From positions 1-5,160 of the forward strand of contig CAAGKD010000059.1 of assembly GCA_900770335.1 (NCBI GenBank): DNA of 5,160 nt, read 5' to 3'. Positions 1-5,041 of the stretch are shown piece by piece. The position numbers were made by a program, and so were the translations under genes. This stretch comes from an uncultured Sutterella sp. (GTDB lineage Bacteria > Pseudomonadota > Gammaproteobacteria > Burkholderiales > Burkholderiaceae_F). A model generated the notes under the pieces. That model worked only from the letters and a program-made list of their open reading frames with translations, was not told the DNA's origin and did not search any database. How positions within the stretch are numbered: position 1 is the first letter of the stretch; the number at the start of each line of letters is the position of its first letter.

Positions 1-70
1 TCACGGTAAAACGCCGCCTTGACTCAATCCGTACTGGCGCCAGAGCTCATAGAGCCTGCGCCACGCCTGC
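1..70. other. left-edge sequence before the toxin remnant, unassigned
   Basis: No recognisable gene or site. The toxin-like frame is closed by stops at 20 and 50. The break that removed the toxin's N-terminal half therefore probably lies between here and about position 100. Confidence 0.4.
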
Positions 71-553
71 ATGGTCATGGGGATCTCCACTTGGGTTCGA
101 AAGCCCCAAGTGTTCCCGACCTTGGATCAGGCCGTTGCGACTATAGTGAAGTTACGTTCCGACCACCCCCTCAAGGTGGAGGTCTCCTATCGAAACAGGC
201 GGATCGCTCCGGAAAACGTGCGCATGATCCGCGGCATTCGCGTCTATTCCGTTGATGCCCTTGCAAACATGAAGGCTCGCGCCTACCTCGGCCGCGACAA
301 GCTCAGGGATCTCTTCGACATCTGCTTCATCTGCAAGCATCACATGCATGATCTGAGCCCGGCGACCGTGGAGAACATCAAGGGCGCCATCGCCGAAAAG
401 GACCTTGACCAAGTTGATTTCGTTCTGAAAAATGAACCTGACCCACTGATCGACCGCGACAAGCTCATCACGGGCTTTCTGGAGCTCAACGAACGGCTCG
501 GGCTCCAGTCCGCGACAGACGGGGGCGAAGGACGCTCCACGCCCTCGCCCTGA
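71..553 (+). CDS. AbiEii/AbiGii-type nucleotidyltransferase toxin, 5'-truncated remnant
   Basis: The 160-residue product resembles the C-terminal part of the AbiEii/AbiGii (DUF1814) toxins, nucleotidyltransferases that with a partner antitoxin give phage defence or plasmid maintenance. Visible are a motif II-like strand LKVEVSYRN (residues 34-42) and the characteristic block MKARAYLGRDKLRDLFDI (67-84), matching the family pattern of a Lys, basic residues and a final RDxxD. The N-terminal GS/GG...DxD catalytic motif that binds nucleotide and metal is absent, and complete family members are usually longer. The ATG codons at 71 and 77 have no Shine-Dalgarno sequence, and the same frame has stops at 20 and 50, so I read this as a 5'-truncated gene rather than a short real one. 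No antitoxin gene lies beside it. It converges on the AraC-family gene with a gap of only 16 bp. The family assignment is from memory of motifs; inactivity is inference. Confidence 0.6.
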   Translation: MVMGISTWVRKPQVFPTLDQAVATIVKLRSDHPLKVEVSYRNRRIAPENVRMIRGIRVYSVDALANMKARAYLGRDKLRDLFDICFICKHHMHDLSPATVENIKGAIAEKDLDQVDFVLKNEPDPLIDRDKLITGFLELNERLGLQSATDGGEGRSTPSP

Positions 554-569
554 CGTCGGTCAGGCCGCC

Positions 570-1481
570 TCACCGCCGCAAAGCGACACAAGGTACGCCT
601 TGGGCGGCAGCGCCGAAGGCGCGCTTGAACTCGCGCGAGAAGTACGCCGGGCTCTCGTAGCCCACCTCAAAGGCCGCGGCGTTCGCGTCGAAATGCTCCT
701 CGAGCATGAGGCGGCGTCCCTCGTAGAGACGAAGCGTCTTCACGTACTGCCGCGGACTCGAGCCCATGACGTTCCGGAAGTGCCGATAGAAAGTCGCCGG
801 ACTCATGCCGACGCGCGAGGCGACGGCGTCGACGTCGAAGTCCGTGCGGTAGTTCGCGCGCATCCAAGCCGCGGACTCACGGATGCGGCTCTCGGGCGTC
901 CCGGAGCGGAAGAGCGCCCTGAAGGCCTCCGCCCCCGGACTCGTCAGGAGCCGATAGTAGAGCTCCTCCTTGACGAGGGGCGCGACGAAGGGCACGTCAT
1001 CGCCCGAGTCCGCGAGGCGCAGGAGCCTCAGGAAGGCCGAGAGAATCGCTTCGGACGCAGGGAAGACCGCAGCCGCGCTTGCGGGCGCCGCAGCCGCGGA
1101 GAATCCGCTCTCGGCCTGCTCGCGCAGGCGCGCGAGCACCGTCGTCATGACGGACTCCTCTAGGTCAAGCGAGAGCGCAAGGAAGGGATTCTCGTGCGTG
1201 GCCGCGACCGCCTCGAAGGAGTCGGGCAGATCCACGCTCATCACGACGCAGGTTCCGGCGCCGTAGGCGAACCGTCGGCTGAGAATCCTCGCCTCCTTGC
1301 TGCCCGCGCAGATGATGCCGACCGAGGCGGGCGCCACGCAGTCGATGCTGCGGTTGCTCTCCTCGCGGCGCAGCATCCGCAGGCCGATCGCCTGCAGACG
1401 AAGCGTTCCGGCGTGATGGATGTGGCGAAGGATTTCGCTCGAAAGCTCCTCGAGCAGCTTCTCAGTCTTCGATTCGGCCAT
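570..1481 (-). CDS. AraC-family transcriptional regulator (AraC_N + HTH), frameshifted C-terminus
   Basis: A 303-residue DNA-binding regulator. Residues about 25-165 form an AraC_N-type sensor domain, recognisable by the run FAYGAGTCVVMSVDLP (71-86) and the following ENPFLALSLDL (97-107). This type occurs in YqhC-like regulators. Two helix-turn-helix units follow: DVDAVASRVGMSPATFYRHF (216-235) and a second at about 264-286 ending in the classical AYFSREFKRAFG. The ATG at 1481 is preceded by GAGGAG at 7 nt spacing, a strong start. After FGA the frame reads AAQGVPCVALRR and stops, while the neighbouring frame would give the canonical APKAYLVSL and end at 560. This points to a one-base insertion around 602-608. 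The hallmark C-terminal FGxxP motif is therefore lost, but both HTH units are intact. The ligand and targets are unknown. No divergently transcribed partner is present, unlike many members of this group. Confidence 0.9.
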   Translation of the reverse strand: MAESKTEKLLEELSSEILRHIHHAGTLRLQAIGLRMLRREESNRSIDCVAPASVGIICAGSKEARILSRRFAYGAGTCVVMSVDLPDSFEAVAATHENPFLALSLDLEESVMTTVLARLREQAESGFSAAAAPASAAAVFPASEAILSAFLRLLRLADSGDDVPFVAPLVKEELYYRLLTSPGAEAFRALFRSGTPESRIRESAAWMRANYRTDFDVDAVASRVGMSPATFYRHFRNVMGSSPRQYVKTLRLYEGRRLMLEEHFDANAAAFEVGYESPAYFSREFKRAFGAAAQGVPCVALRR

Positions 1482-1488
1482 GGTGATT

Positions 1489-1494
1489 CTCCTC
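1489..1494 (-). promoter_or_regulatory. Shine-Dalgarno of the AraC-family gene
   Basis: On the minus strand TGAGGAGA precedes the ATG at 1481, with the core GAGGAG 7 nt upstream. It is near-consensus and fixes the start codon. Confidence 0.8.
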
Positions 1495-1516
1495 AGCAGC
1501 GCTGTTCCTTCGGAAA

Positions 1517-1522
1517 ATCATA
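1517..1522 (-). promoter_or_regulatory. candidate -10 box (TATGAT) for the AraC-family gene
   Basis: The minus strand reads TATGAT, five of six bases of the sigma-70 -10 consensus, about 35 nt upstream of the start codon. No good -35 box is visible at 16-18 bp spacing, where the sequence is GCTTCA-like. That position lies at the edge of the 1544-1574 hairpin. A weak -35 would suit a gene dependent on an activator or expressed at low level, which is inference. Confidence 0.4.
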
Positions 1523-1543
1523 GCCGGCGTCAGAAAGCATGAA

Positions 1544-1574
1544 GCCCGTTTCTCTCATGGCGAGAGAAACGGGC
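1544..1574 (-). terminator. perfect 13-bp hairpin between the envelope-protein gene and the AraC-family gene
   Basis: GCCCGTTTCTCTC (1544-1556) is perfectly complementary to GAGAGAAACGGGC (1562-1574) around a 5-nt loop. It lies 44 bp after the stop codon of the 2860-1619 gene, in a place expected of its terminator. On the minus strand the stem is followed by TTCATGCTTTCTG, a weak and interrupted U tract, so intrinsic termination is plausible but not textbook. It could also act as an operator, since its edge reaches the -35 region of the AraC-family gene. Confidence 0.6.
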
Positions 1575-1618
1575 AAATCGTTGAAGCAATCAGCGGAATT
1601 GTCTGGCGCAGCCTCAAC

Positions 1619-2860
1619 TCAGCGCACGGCGAGGCCGAAGCTGCCGAAGCTTTCGATGAGCACGCCGTTGGCGAAGACGCCCCGGGCGTCGATCTCGATT
1701 CTCGAGCGGTAGACGCCGTCAACGAGCTTCACCTCCCCGAGGGAGAGCGGCTCGGCGACGCTCTCGGGAGCCGCAATGCCCTGCGGAATGGCAAGCTCGA
1801 AGAGGCCGAAGCGCGGCGCCGGGAGGGTTTCGTCCTCCTCATAGGAGAGGCGTCCGGTGAGCGTCGCCGCATCGCCGCCGCGCACGTAGCGCGCGTCATC
1901 GAGCACAAGGCTCACGCCGCCCTTCGTGAAGGCCTGCTGCCAGACGCCGAGAAGCTTCCAAGAGGCCGCAGGATGGGTCGACGCCTGCGCGGACGCCTCC
2001 GACACGTCCGCGATGAACTTTTCCGTAAGCCCCGTGAGGCGCGCCGTGAAGCCGATTTCGTCGGCCGATTCGCCCTCGATGCGGGGACGCTTCACGGAGA
2101 GCTCAAGCCGCTCCTCCCAGAGCGCGGGAGCGTTCTCGGAGGACTTCTCATCCTTGCGCTCCCCGGACGCCTCGCGCTTGGAGGAGAAGGTCGCGCGGAA
2201 GCCGTCGCCTTCGAGCCCGTCGGCGCTGAAGGCGCCGCCTTCGAAAGCTGCGTCCACGAAGGGGCGGCCCTCGACGGCGCGCACTTCGGTGCGCAACGCC
2301 TTGAGCGAGGAGACTTCGGTCTTGCCGTCAGGCGTCGTGCAGACGAGGCCGCCCAATGAAGCCGTCACCCAGCTTTCGCCGGGCTTCTCGCCGCCGCGGA
2401 TCTCCGCGGGCTCGGTCCTGCAGAGAAGCCCCGTTTGAGTATCGCGAAAGGAGAGCGCGTCGACGCGCCAGACGACGGGCTCGAGCCTGCCCGTGACGGA
2501 GGTTTTCACGAGGAGCTCGTCGGAGAACCCTTCGACGCCCGCATCGCGGATGAGAGCGCCCGCGCCCTCCGAGAGATCCAGGTGAAGCGTCGTGACCGTG
2601 CCGAGCCCCATCTCTGCATGCGCGGTCCAGAGCGCGGAGAGGCCGCTTCCGTCGCCTCCGGCCGTCGCGCGTACGCGATAGTCGCGCGTTCGCCAGGTGC
2701 GGCCGAGCTCCTCGACGACGAGCGTGATGCCTTCGGGGGGATTGGCTACCGCCTCCGCCAGGCGCGCGTCATAGGCGCCTCCCTCCCAGTGGACAAACCA
2801 CGCGGCAGCGGCCGCGAGCGCAACGATGGCGGCGCCGCCCATCCAGGCCTTTCCTGTCAT
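1619..2860 (-). CDS. membrane-anchored envelope protein, possibly DUF945 (YdgA-like)
   Basis: A 413-residue protein with an N-terminal anchor: a short basic start (MTGK), then a hydrophobic stretch at about residues 8-23 (GGAAIVALAAAAAWFV), with the remainder polar and probably periplasmic. No lipobox cysteine is present. The body is rich in beta-strand-like alternation. The C-terminus, YRSRIEIDARGVFANGVLIE (384-403) followed by SFGSF, resembles the end of E. coli YdgA (DUF945), where a strand is followed by a GQIxxNG turn and a short acidic helix. That resemblance is the basis of the tentative family name. The only two cysteines, C147 and C174, could form a disulfide in the periplasm. A charged low-complexity linker (about 226-246, KREASGERKDEKSSEN) splits the protein. 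The start has AAGGGG 5 nt upstream. It is a separate unit from the transporter gene about 280 bp upstream. The molecular function is unknown. Confidence 0.75.
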   Translation of the reverse strand: MTGKAWMGGAAIVALAAAAAWFVHWEGGAYDARLAEAVANPPEGITLVVEELGRTWRTRDYRVRATAGGDGSGLSALWTAHAEMGLGTVTTLHLDLSEGAGALIRDAGVEGFSDELLVKTSVTGRLEPVVWRVDALSFRDTQTGLLCRTEPAEIRGGEKPGESWVTASLGGLVCTTPDGKTEVSSLKALRTEVRAVEGRPFVDAAFEGGAFSADGLEGDGFRATFSSKREASGERKDEKSSENAPALWEERLELSVKRPRIEGESADEIGFTARLTGLTEKFIADVSEASAQASTHPAASWKLLGVWQQAFTKGGVSLVLDDARYVRGGDAATLTGRLSYEEDETLPAPRFGLFELAIPQGIAAPESVAEPLSLGEVKLVDGVYRSRIEIDARGVFANGVLIESFGSFGLAVR

Positions 2861-2865
2861 GTCTT

Positions 2866-2871
2866 CCCCTT
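2866..2871 (-). promoter_or_regulatory. Shine-Dalgarno of the envelope-protein gene, beside an inverted-repeat arm
   Basis: The minus strand reads GAAGGGGAAGAC before the ATG at 2860, with AAGGGG 5 nt upstream of the start. The 3' arm of the 10-bp inverted repeat (2869-2878) overlaps its first bases, so folding of the leader could affect ribosome access. Confidence 0.5.
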
Positions 2872-2929
2872 CAGAATCTTCTTTTCCCGCGCGCGAAGCG
2901 CGCGATTGATTTTTTTCCGGATTCTGAAG
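2869..2929 (-). repeat. nested inverted repeat in the leader of the envelope-protein gene
   Basis: An outer 10-bp perfect inverted repeat, CTTCAGAATC (minus strand, 2929-2920) with GATTCTGAAG (2878-2869), encloses an inner 7-bp GC hairpin at 2888-2904 with a 3-nt loop and an A-rich strand (T7 on the plus strand, 2910-2916). The element ends within the ribosome-binding site of the downstream gene. A possible extended -10 (TGCTAATCT, minus strand, 2936-2928) overlaps its outer arm. It may therefore act as RNA leader structure or as a DNA palindrome in a promoter, depending on the transcription start. Confidence 0.5.
2888..2916 (+). terminator. terminator-like hairpin plus T-run, plus-strand sense
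   Basis: CGCGCGC (2888-2894), loop GAA, GCGCGCG (2898-2904), then ATTGA and seven T. In plus-strand orientation this has the form of an intrinsic terminator, although no plus-strand gene lies upstream. It could limit antisense transcription towards the 3' side of the transporter gene. On the minus strand it is the inner hairpin of the leader element. Confidence 0.35.
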
Positions 2930-3051
2930 ATTAGCAAAAGCGCGCGGGGGGAAAGCGCAGGAATTTCGCGCGCCGCGGCCGGCGGCTTGAAGCGCGGCGG
3001 GAAAAGTCGGAATGTGCGTTCGGTTGAACCGCTTGAAGTCTTCCGGCTGAA

Positions 3052-3084
3052 GCGGCGTCTTCGGCGCCGCGCGCGATTTTTTTT
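3052..3084 (+). terminator. second terminator-like stem plus T8, plus-strand sense
   Basis: GCGGCG (3052-3057) pairs with CGCCGC (3065-3070) around a 7-nt loop, followed by GCGCGA and eight T at 3077-3084. The layout resembles the 2888-2916 structure and has the same orientation. No plus-strand gene precedes it, so any role would be in stopping antisense transcription. On the minus strand the T-run is an A-tract, which could instead mark curved DNA near a promoter. Confidence 0.3.
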
Positions 3085-3097
3085 GACGCTCCTCTCA

Positions 3098-3129
3098 GAC
3101 CTCGCCGGCCGCCCCGGCCGGACGAGGTC
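3098..3129 (-). terminator. long GC hairpin after the transporter gene
   Basis: GACCTCG (3098-3104) pairs with CGAGGTC (3123-3129), and CCGGCCG (3105-3111) pairs with CGGCCGG (3115-3121). Together they make a 14-bp stem with one bulged A and a CCC loop. It begins 9 nt past the stop codon of the minus-strand transporter gene, the usual place for a terminator. No U tract follows on the minus strand (TGAGAGGAGCGTC), so it may stabilise the mRNA end or act with Rho rather than terminate alone. Confidence 0.5.
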
Positions 3130-3138
3130 CGGAAGCGA

Positions 3139-4575
3139 TTACTTGGAAGGGGCTTCTTCGCTTTGCGAGGCCTCGGGAGACGCGGCGGACCGCTCCTCCG
3201 GGCCTTTCGCGGCGTCCACGGCGTCCAATCCGGTCGCCCCAGCCGCCTTCGCGGCCGCTCCATCCCCGCCGCCCGTCGAAGGCGCGCTCTCACGGCTCGC
3301 GATCACCTTGTCCACGCGCCGCCCGTCCATGTCGACGATCTCGAAGCGCCAGCCCTCCCAGCTCAGGGCGTCGCCCTCGCGCGGCAGCCGCCCGAGAAGC
3401 AGCATGATCATGCCCGCGAGCGTGCTGTAGCGGCCTGCGTCCTCCTCGGGAACGGCCCGGATGTCAAGGACGTCCTTGAGCTCGGGGACGGGGATGATGC
3501 CGTCGAGAAGCCAGGAGCCGTCCTCGCGGCGGCTCGCCCAGCTGTCGCCGGGCTTCTCTGGCTTGAACTCGCCCGCGATCGCCTCGAGAACGTCGCGCGG
3601 CGTGACGAGCCCCACCACCTCGCCGTACTCGTCGACGACGAGCGCGAGCGGCACGTCCGTGCGGCGGAAGTGCTCGAGGAGCTCCATGCCCGTAAGGGAC
3701 TCGGGCACGTAGTTGACGGGCGCGAGATGGCTCTTGAAGTCCGGACTCCCCTTCTCGAGGATCTGCTGCAGGAGCGTGCGCGTCGAGCACACGCCCTTGA
3801 CGTTGTCGAGGCCCCCCTCGCAGACGGGCATGCGCGAGCGGCGGGAGCTGCGGATGCGCTCAATGTTCTCCTCGACGGGATCCTCGAGGTTGATCCAGCT
3901 GATGTCCGCGCGCGGCGTCATGAGCGAGGCGACCTGGCGGTCATCGAGGCGGAAGACGTTGCGGAGCATGTCGCGCTCGGTTGACTCGATGACGCCGGAC
4001 TCCTGGCCCTCGTCGATGATCGCGTGGATCTCCTCCTCGGTGACGGCGGCCTCGCCCGTCTCCTTGATGCCGAGGCGCTTGAGCAGGCGCCGCGTCGACC
4101 AAGCGAGAAGCTTGACGAAGGGCGCCGCGACGACGGAGAGCACGTGCACGGGAGGCGCAATGCGGCAAGCGATCCGCTCGGGCGACATCTGGCCGATGCG
4201 CTTCGGAACGAGCTCGCCCAGGACGATCGAGAAGTACGTGATCAGCACGACCACGATGACGACGCCGATCGCCTTGGCGGACTCAGCGCCGACGCCGAGG
4301 CCGATGAGCAGCTGCGCCACGGGCTGCGCGAGGGCCGATTCACCCACGATGCCCGAGAGAATGCCGATCGAGGTGATGCCCACCTGGATCGTCGAGAGCG
4401 CGCGCGTCGGATCCGCGTTGAGCTCGCTCGCGCGGGCCGCGCCCGCGGCTTTCTCGTCAACGAGCCGCTGCAGGCGCGCGCGGCGGCTCGCCACGAGCGC
4501 GATCTCGCTCATGGCGAAGACGCCGTTGAGCAGGATGAGAAAAAGGAGCAGAAGAATGTCTATTGTGCTCGACAT
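3139..4575 (-). CDS. CNNM/CorC (HlyC/TlyC, PaeA-like) inner-membrane transporter
   Basis: A 478-residue protein with the full CNNM architecture. The DUF21 transmembrane domain (about 1-165) has a hydrophobic first helix (6-21), the conserved AMSEIALVASRRARL (21-35), further helices near 60-77, 84-95 and 103-118, and GELVPKRIG (120-128). A CBS pair follows, with MTPR at 219-222 and DVPLALVVDEYGEVVGLVTP (307-326) leading into RDVLEAIAGE. A CorC_HlyC domain occupies about 353-430 (SWLLDGIIPVPELKDVLDI; FEIVDMDGRRVDKV). Relatives transport or control Mg2+/Co2+ or, for E. coli PaeA (YtfL), export cadaverine and putrescine. The substrate here cannot be told. Residues 431-478 form an extra Ala/Glu/Ser-rich tail. 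The start has only a poor Shine-Dalgarno (AAGG 16 nt away), but the first helix begins immediately after this ATG and no in-frame upstream start is visible. It appears to be transcribed alone. Confidence 0.93.
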   Translation of the reverse strand: MSSTIDILLLLFLILLNGVFAMSEIALVASRRARLQRLVDEKAAGAARASELNADPTRALSTIQVGITSIGILSGIVGESALAQPVAQLLIGLGVGAESAKAIGVVIVVVLITYFSIVLGELVPKRIGQMSPERIACRIAPPVHVLSVVAAPFVKLLAWSTRRLLKRLGIKETGEAAVTEEEIHAIIDEGQESGVIESTERDMLRNVFRLDDRQVASLMTPRADISWINLEDPVEENIERIRSSRRSRMPVCEGGLDNVKGVCSTRTLLQQILEKGSPDFKSHLAPVNYVPESLTGMELLEHFRRTDVPLALVVDEYGEVVGLVTPRDVLEAIAGEFKPEKPGDSWASRREDGSWLLDGIIPVPELKDVLDIRAVPEEDAGRYSTLAGMIMLLLGRLPREGDALSWEGWRFEIVDMDGRRVDKVIASRESAPSTGGGDGAAAKAAGATGLDAVDAAKGPEERSAASPEASQSEEAPSK

Positions 4576-4607
4576 GGATTCGCTTGATTCGCCTTGGATT
4601 TCTTGAA

Positions 4608-4646
4608 GAAGCGCCCGGAGAGGCCGAGGGGCCGTCCGGGCGCTTC
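4608..4646 (-). promoter_or_regulatory. 12-bp perfect hairpin in the transporter leader
   Basis: GAAGCGCCCGGA (4608-4619) is perfectly complementary to TCCGGGCGCTTC (4635-4646). The loop contains a further GGCC/GGCC pair (4622-4625 with 4630-4633). The hairpin sits 32 bp upstream of the transporter start, just inside the transcript expected from the -10 candidate at 4648-4653. On the minus strand it is followed by TTCAAGAAATCC, too few U for a clear terminator. A leader attenuator, a 5' stabilising stem or an old terminator are all possible. Confidence 0.5.
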
Positions 4647-4647
4647 A

Positions 4648-4653
4648 ATATTA
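4648..4653 (-). promoter_or_regulatory. candidate -10 box (TAATAT) for the transporter gene
   Basis: The minus strand reads CGTAATATTG, an AT-rich island in GC-rich DNA with a good -10 resemblance. The -35 position 17 bp upstream reads CTGCCG, three of six matches. Transcription would begin close to the outer base of the 4608-4646 hairpin. Confidence 0.35.
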
Positions 4654-4699
4654 CGAACGGGCGCGCGGACCGGCAGGGCCCGCACGCCAGATTTCTTGA

Positions 4700-5041
4700 G
4701 ACCAGTTCTACGAAACCAACTTCATCGTGAAGGGCAACGTCAACATGCTCGGCACGTCGAAGCTCTCGCATCTGGTGCTCGCAGACAACGGCCGGTACGA
4801 TGTTGGCGTCAGCGGCAAGGATAGCGGCGAAGGTCTGAACGTCCTCGGCGGCAAGTACAAGGTTGCTGCAGGCGGTACGTCCGACTACAAGACTGTCAAT
4901 GTGGACGCATCCGGCACGATCGAGTCCGCCGGCACAACCAACTACGGCAAGCTCACCAACGCGGGCCATGTGACCCTCGCTACGGTTTCCAACTTTGGCG
5001 CGGACAACACGTACACCCAGACCGGCGCAGGCACTCTTAGG
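4700..5041 (+). pseudogene. autotransporter/adhesin passenger-domain fragment
   Basis: The frame starting after the TGA at 4697-4699 reads DQFYETNFIVKGNVNMLGTS and continues as a Gly/Thr/Asn/Val-rich beta-helix of short rungs. Examples are LNVLGGKYKVAAGG, VNVDASGTIESAGTTNYGKL and TNAGHVTLATVSNFG, ending in YTQTGAGTL, a phrase typical of autotransporter passenger repeats. There is no signal peptide, no passenger start and no C-terminal beta-barrel. The nominal start would be a GTG at 4727, but passenger-like sequence is already present before it, so the 5' end is a break near 4690-4700. After GTL (5033-5038) the frame leaves the family, continues as RNCVKLVCTV and stops at 5071. That tail coincides with the start of insertion-sequence DNA. 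Base composition is less GC-rich than in the core genes. I read it as a dead fragment of a large surface protein interrupted by an IS. Confidence 0.7.

Larger units (their letters stand above)
2861..3138. other. intergenic region of about 280 bp, GC-rich with several hairpins
   Basis: This gap separates the transporter stop from the envelope-protein start. It contains no convincing gene. It holds three stem-loops (3098-3129, 3052-3070, 2888-2904) and two T-runs on the plus strand (2910-2916 and 3077-3084). Each T-run follows a similar CGCGCGATT-type sequence. The promoter of the 2860-1619 gene should lie here. Confidence 0.6.

Noticed and set aside
1..78. Short minus-strand frame beginning MTMQAWRRLYELWRQYG and ending at the window edge
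   Set aside because: Only 25 codons, no clear ribosome-binding site, a stop shortly upstream (127-129) and no family I can name. Mentioned only as a possible junction clue.
551..562. TGACGTCGGTCA half-palindrome between the convergent genes as a terminator
   Set aside because: Only 4-bp arms and no T-run; too weak to support.
600..1163. Plus-strand frame of 187 codons opposite the AraC-family gene
   Set aside because: Arg/Glu-rich shadow of a well-supported minus-strand gene, with no ribosome-binding site or domain.
2435..3430. Long plus-strand open frame of 331 codons
   Set aside because: It runs antisense through two convincing genes and the gap between them. Its product is Arg/Ala-rich with no domain, as expected of a shadow in GC-rich DNA.
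3713..4606. Plus-strand frame of 297 codons opposite the transporter gene, and a similar one at 4024-4587
   Set aside because: Both mirror the CNNM/CorC coding sequence on the other strand. Their Ser/Arg- or Asp/Arg-rich products lack any recognisable motif.
4576..4660. Known metal riboswitch (M-box or yybP-ykoY) in the transporter leader
   Set aside because: The leader is only about 65 nt long and consists mainly of one hairpin, too short and simple for either class.
4457..4969. Minus-strand frame of 170 codons overlapping the adhesin fragment and the transporter start
   Set aside because: It would overlap the first helix of the transporter in another frame and lie antisense to the beta-helix sequence. 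The product shows no family features.
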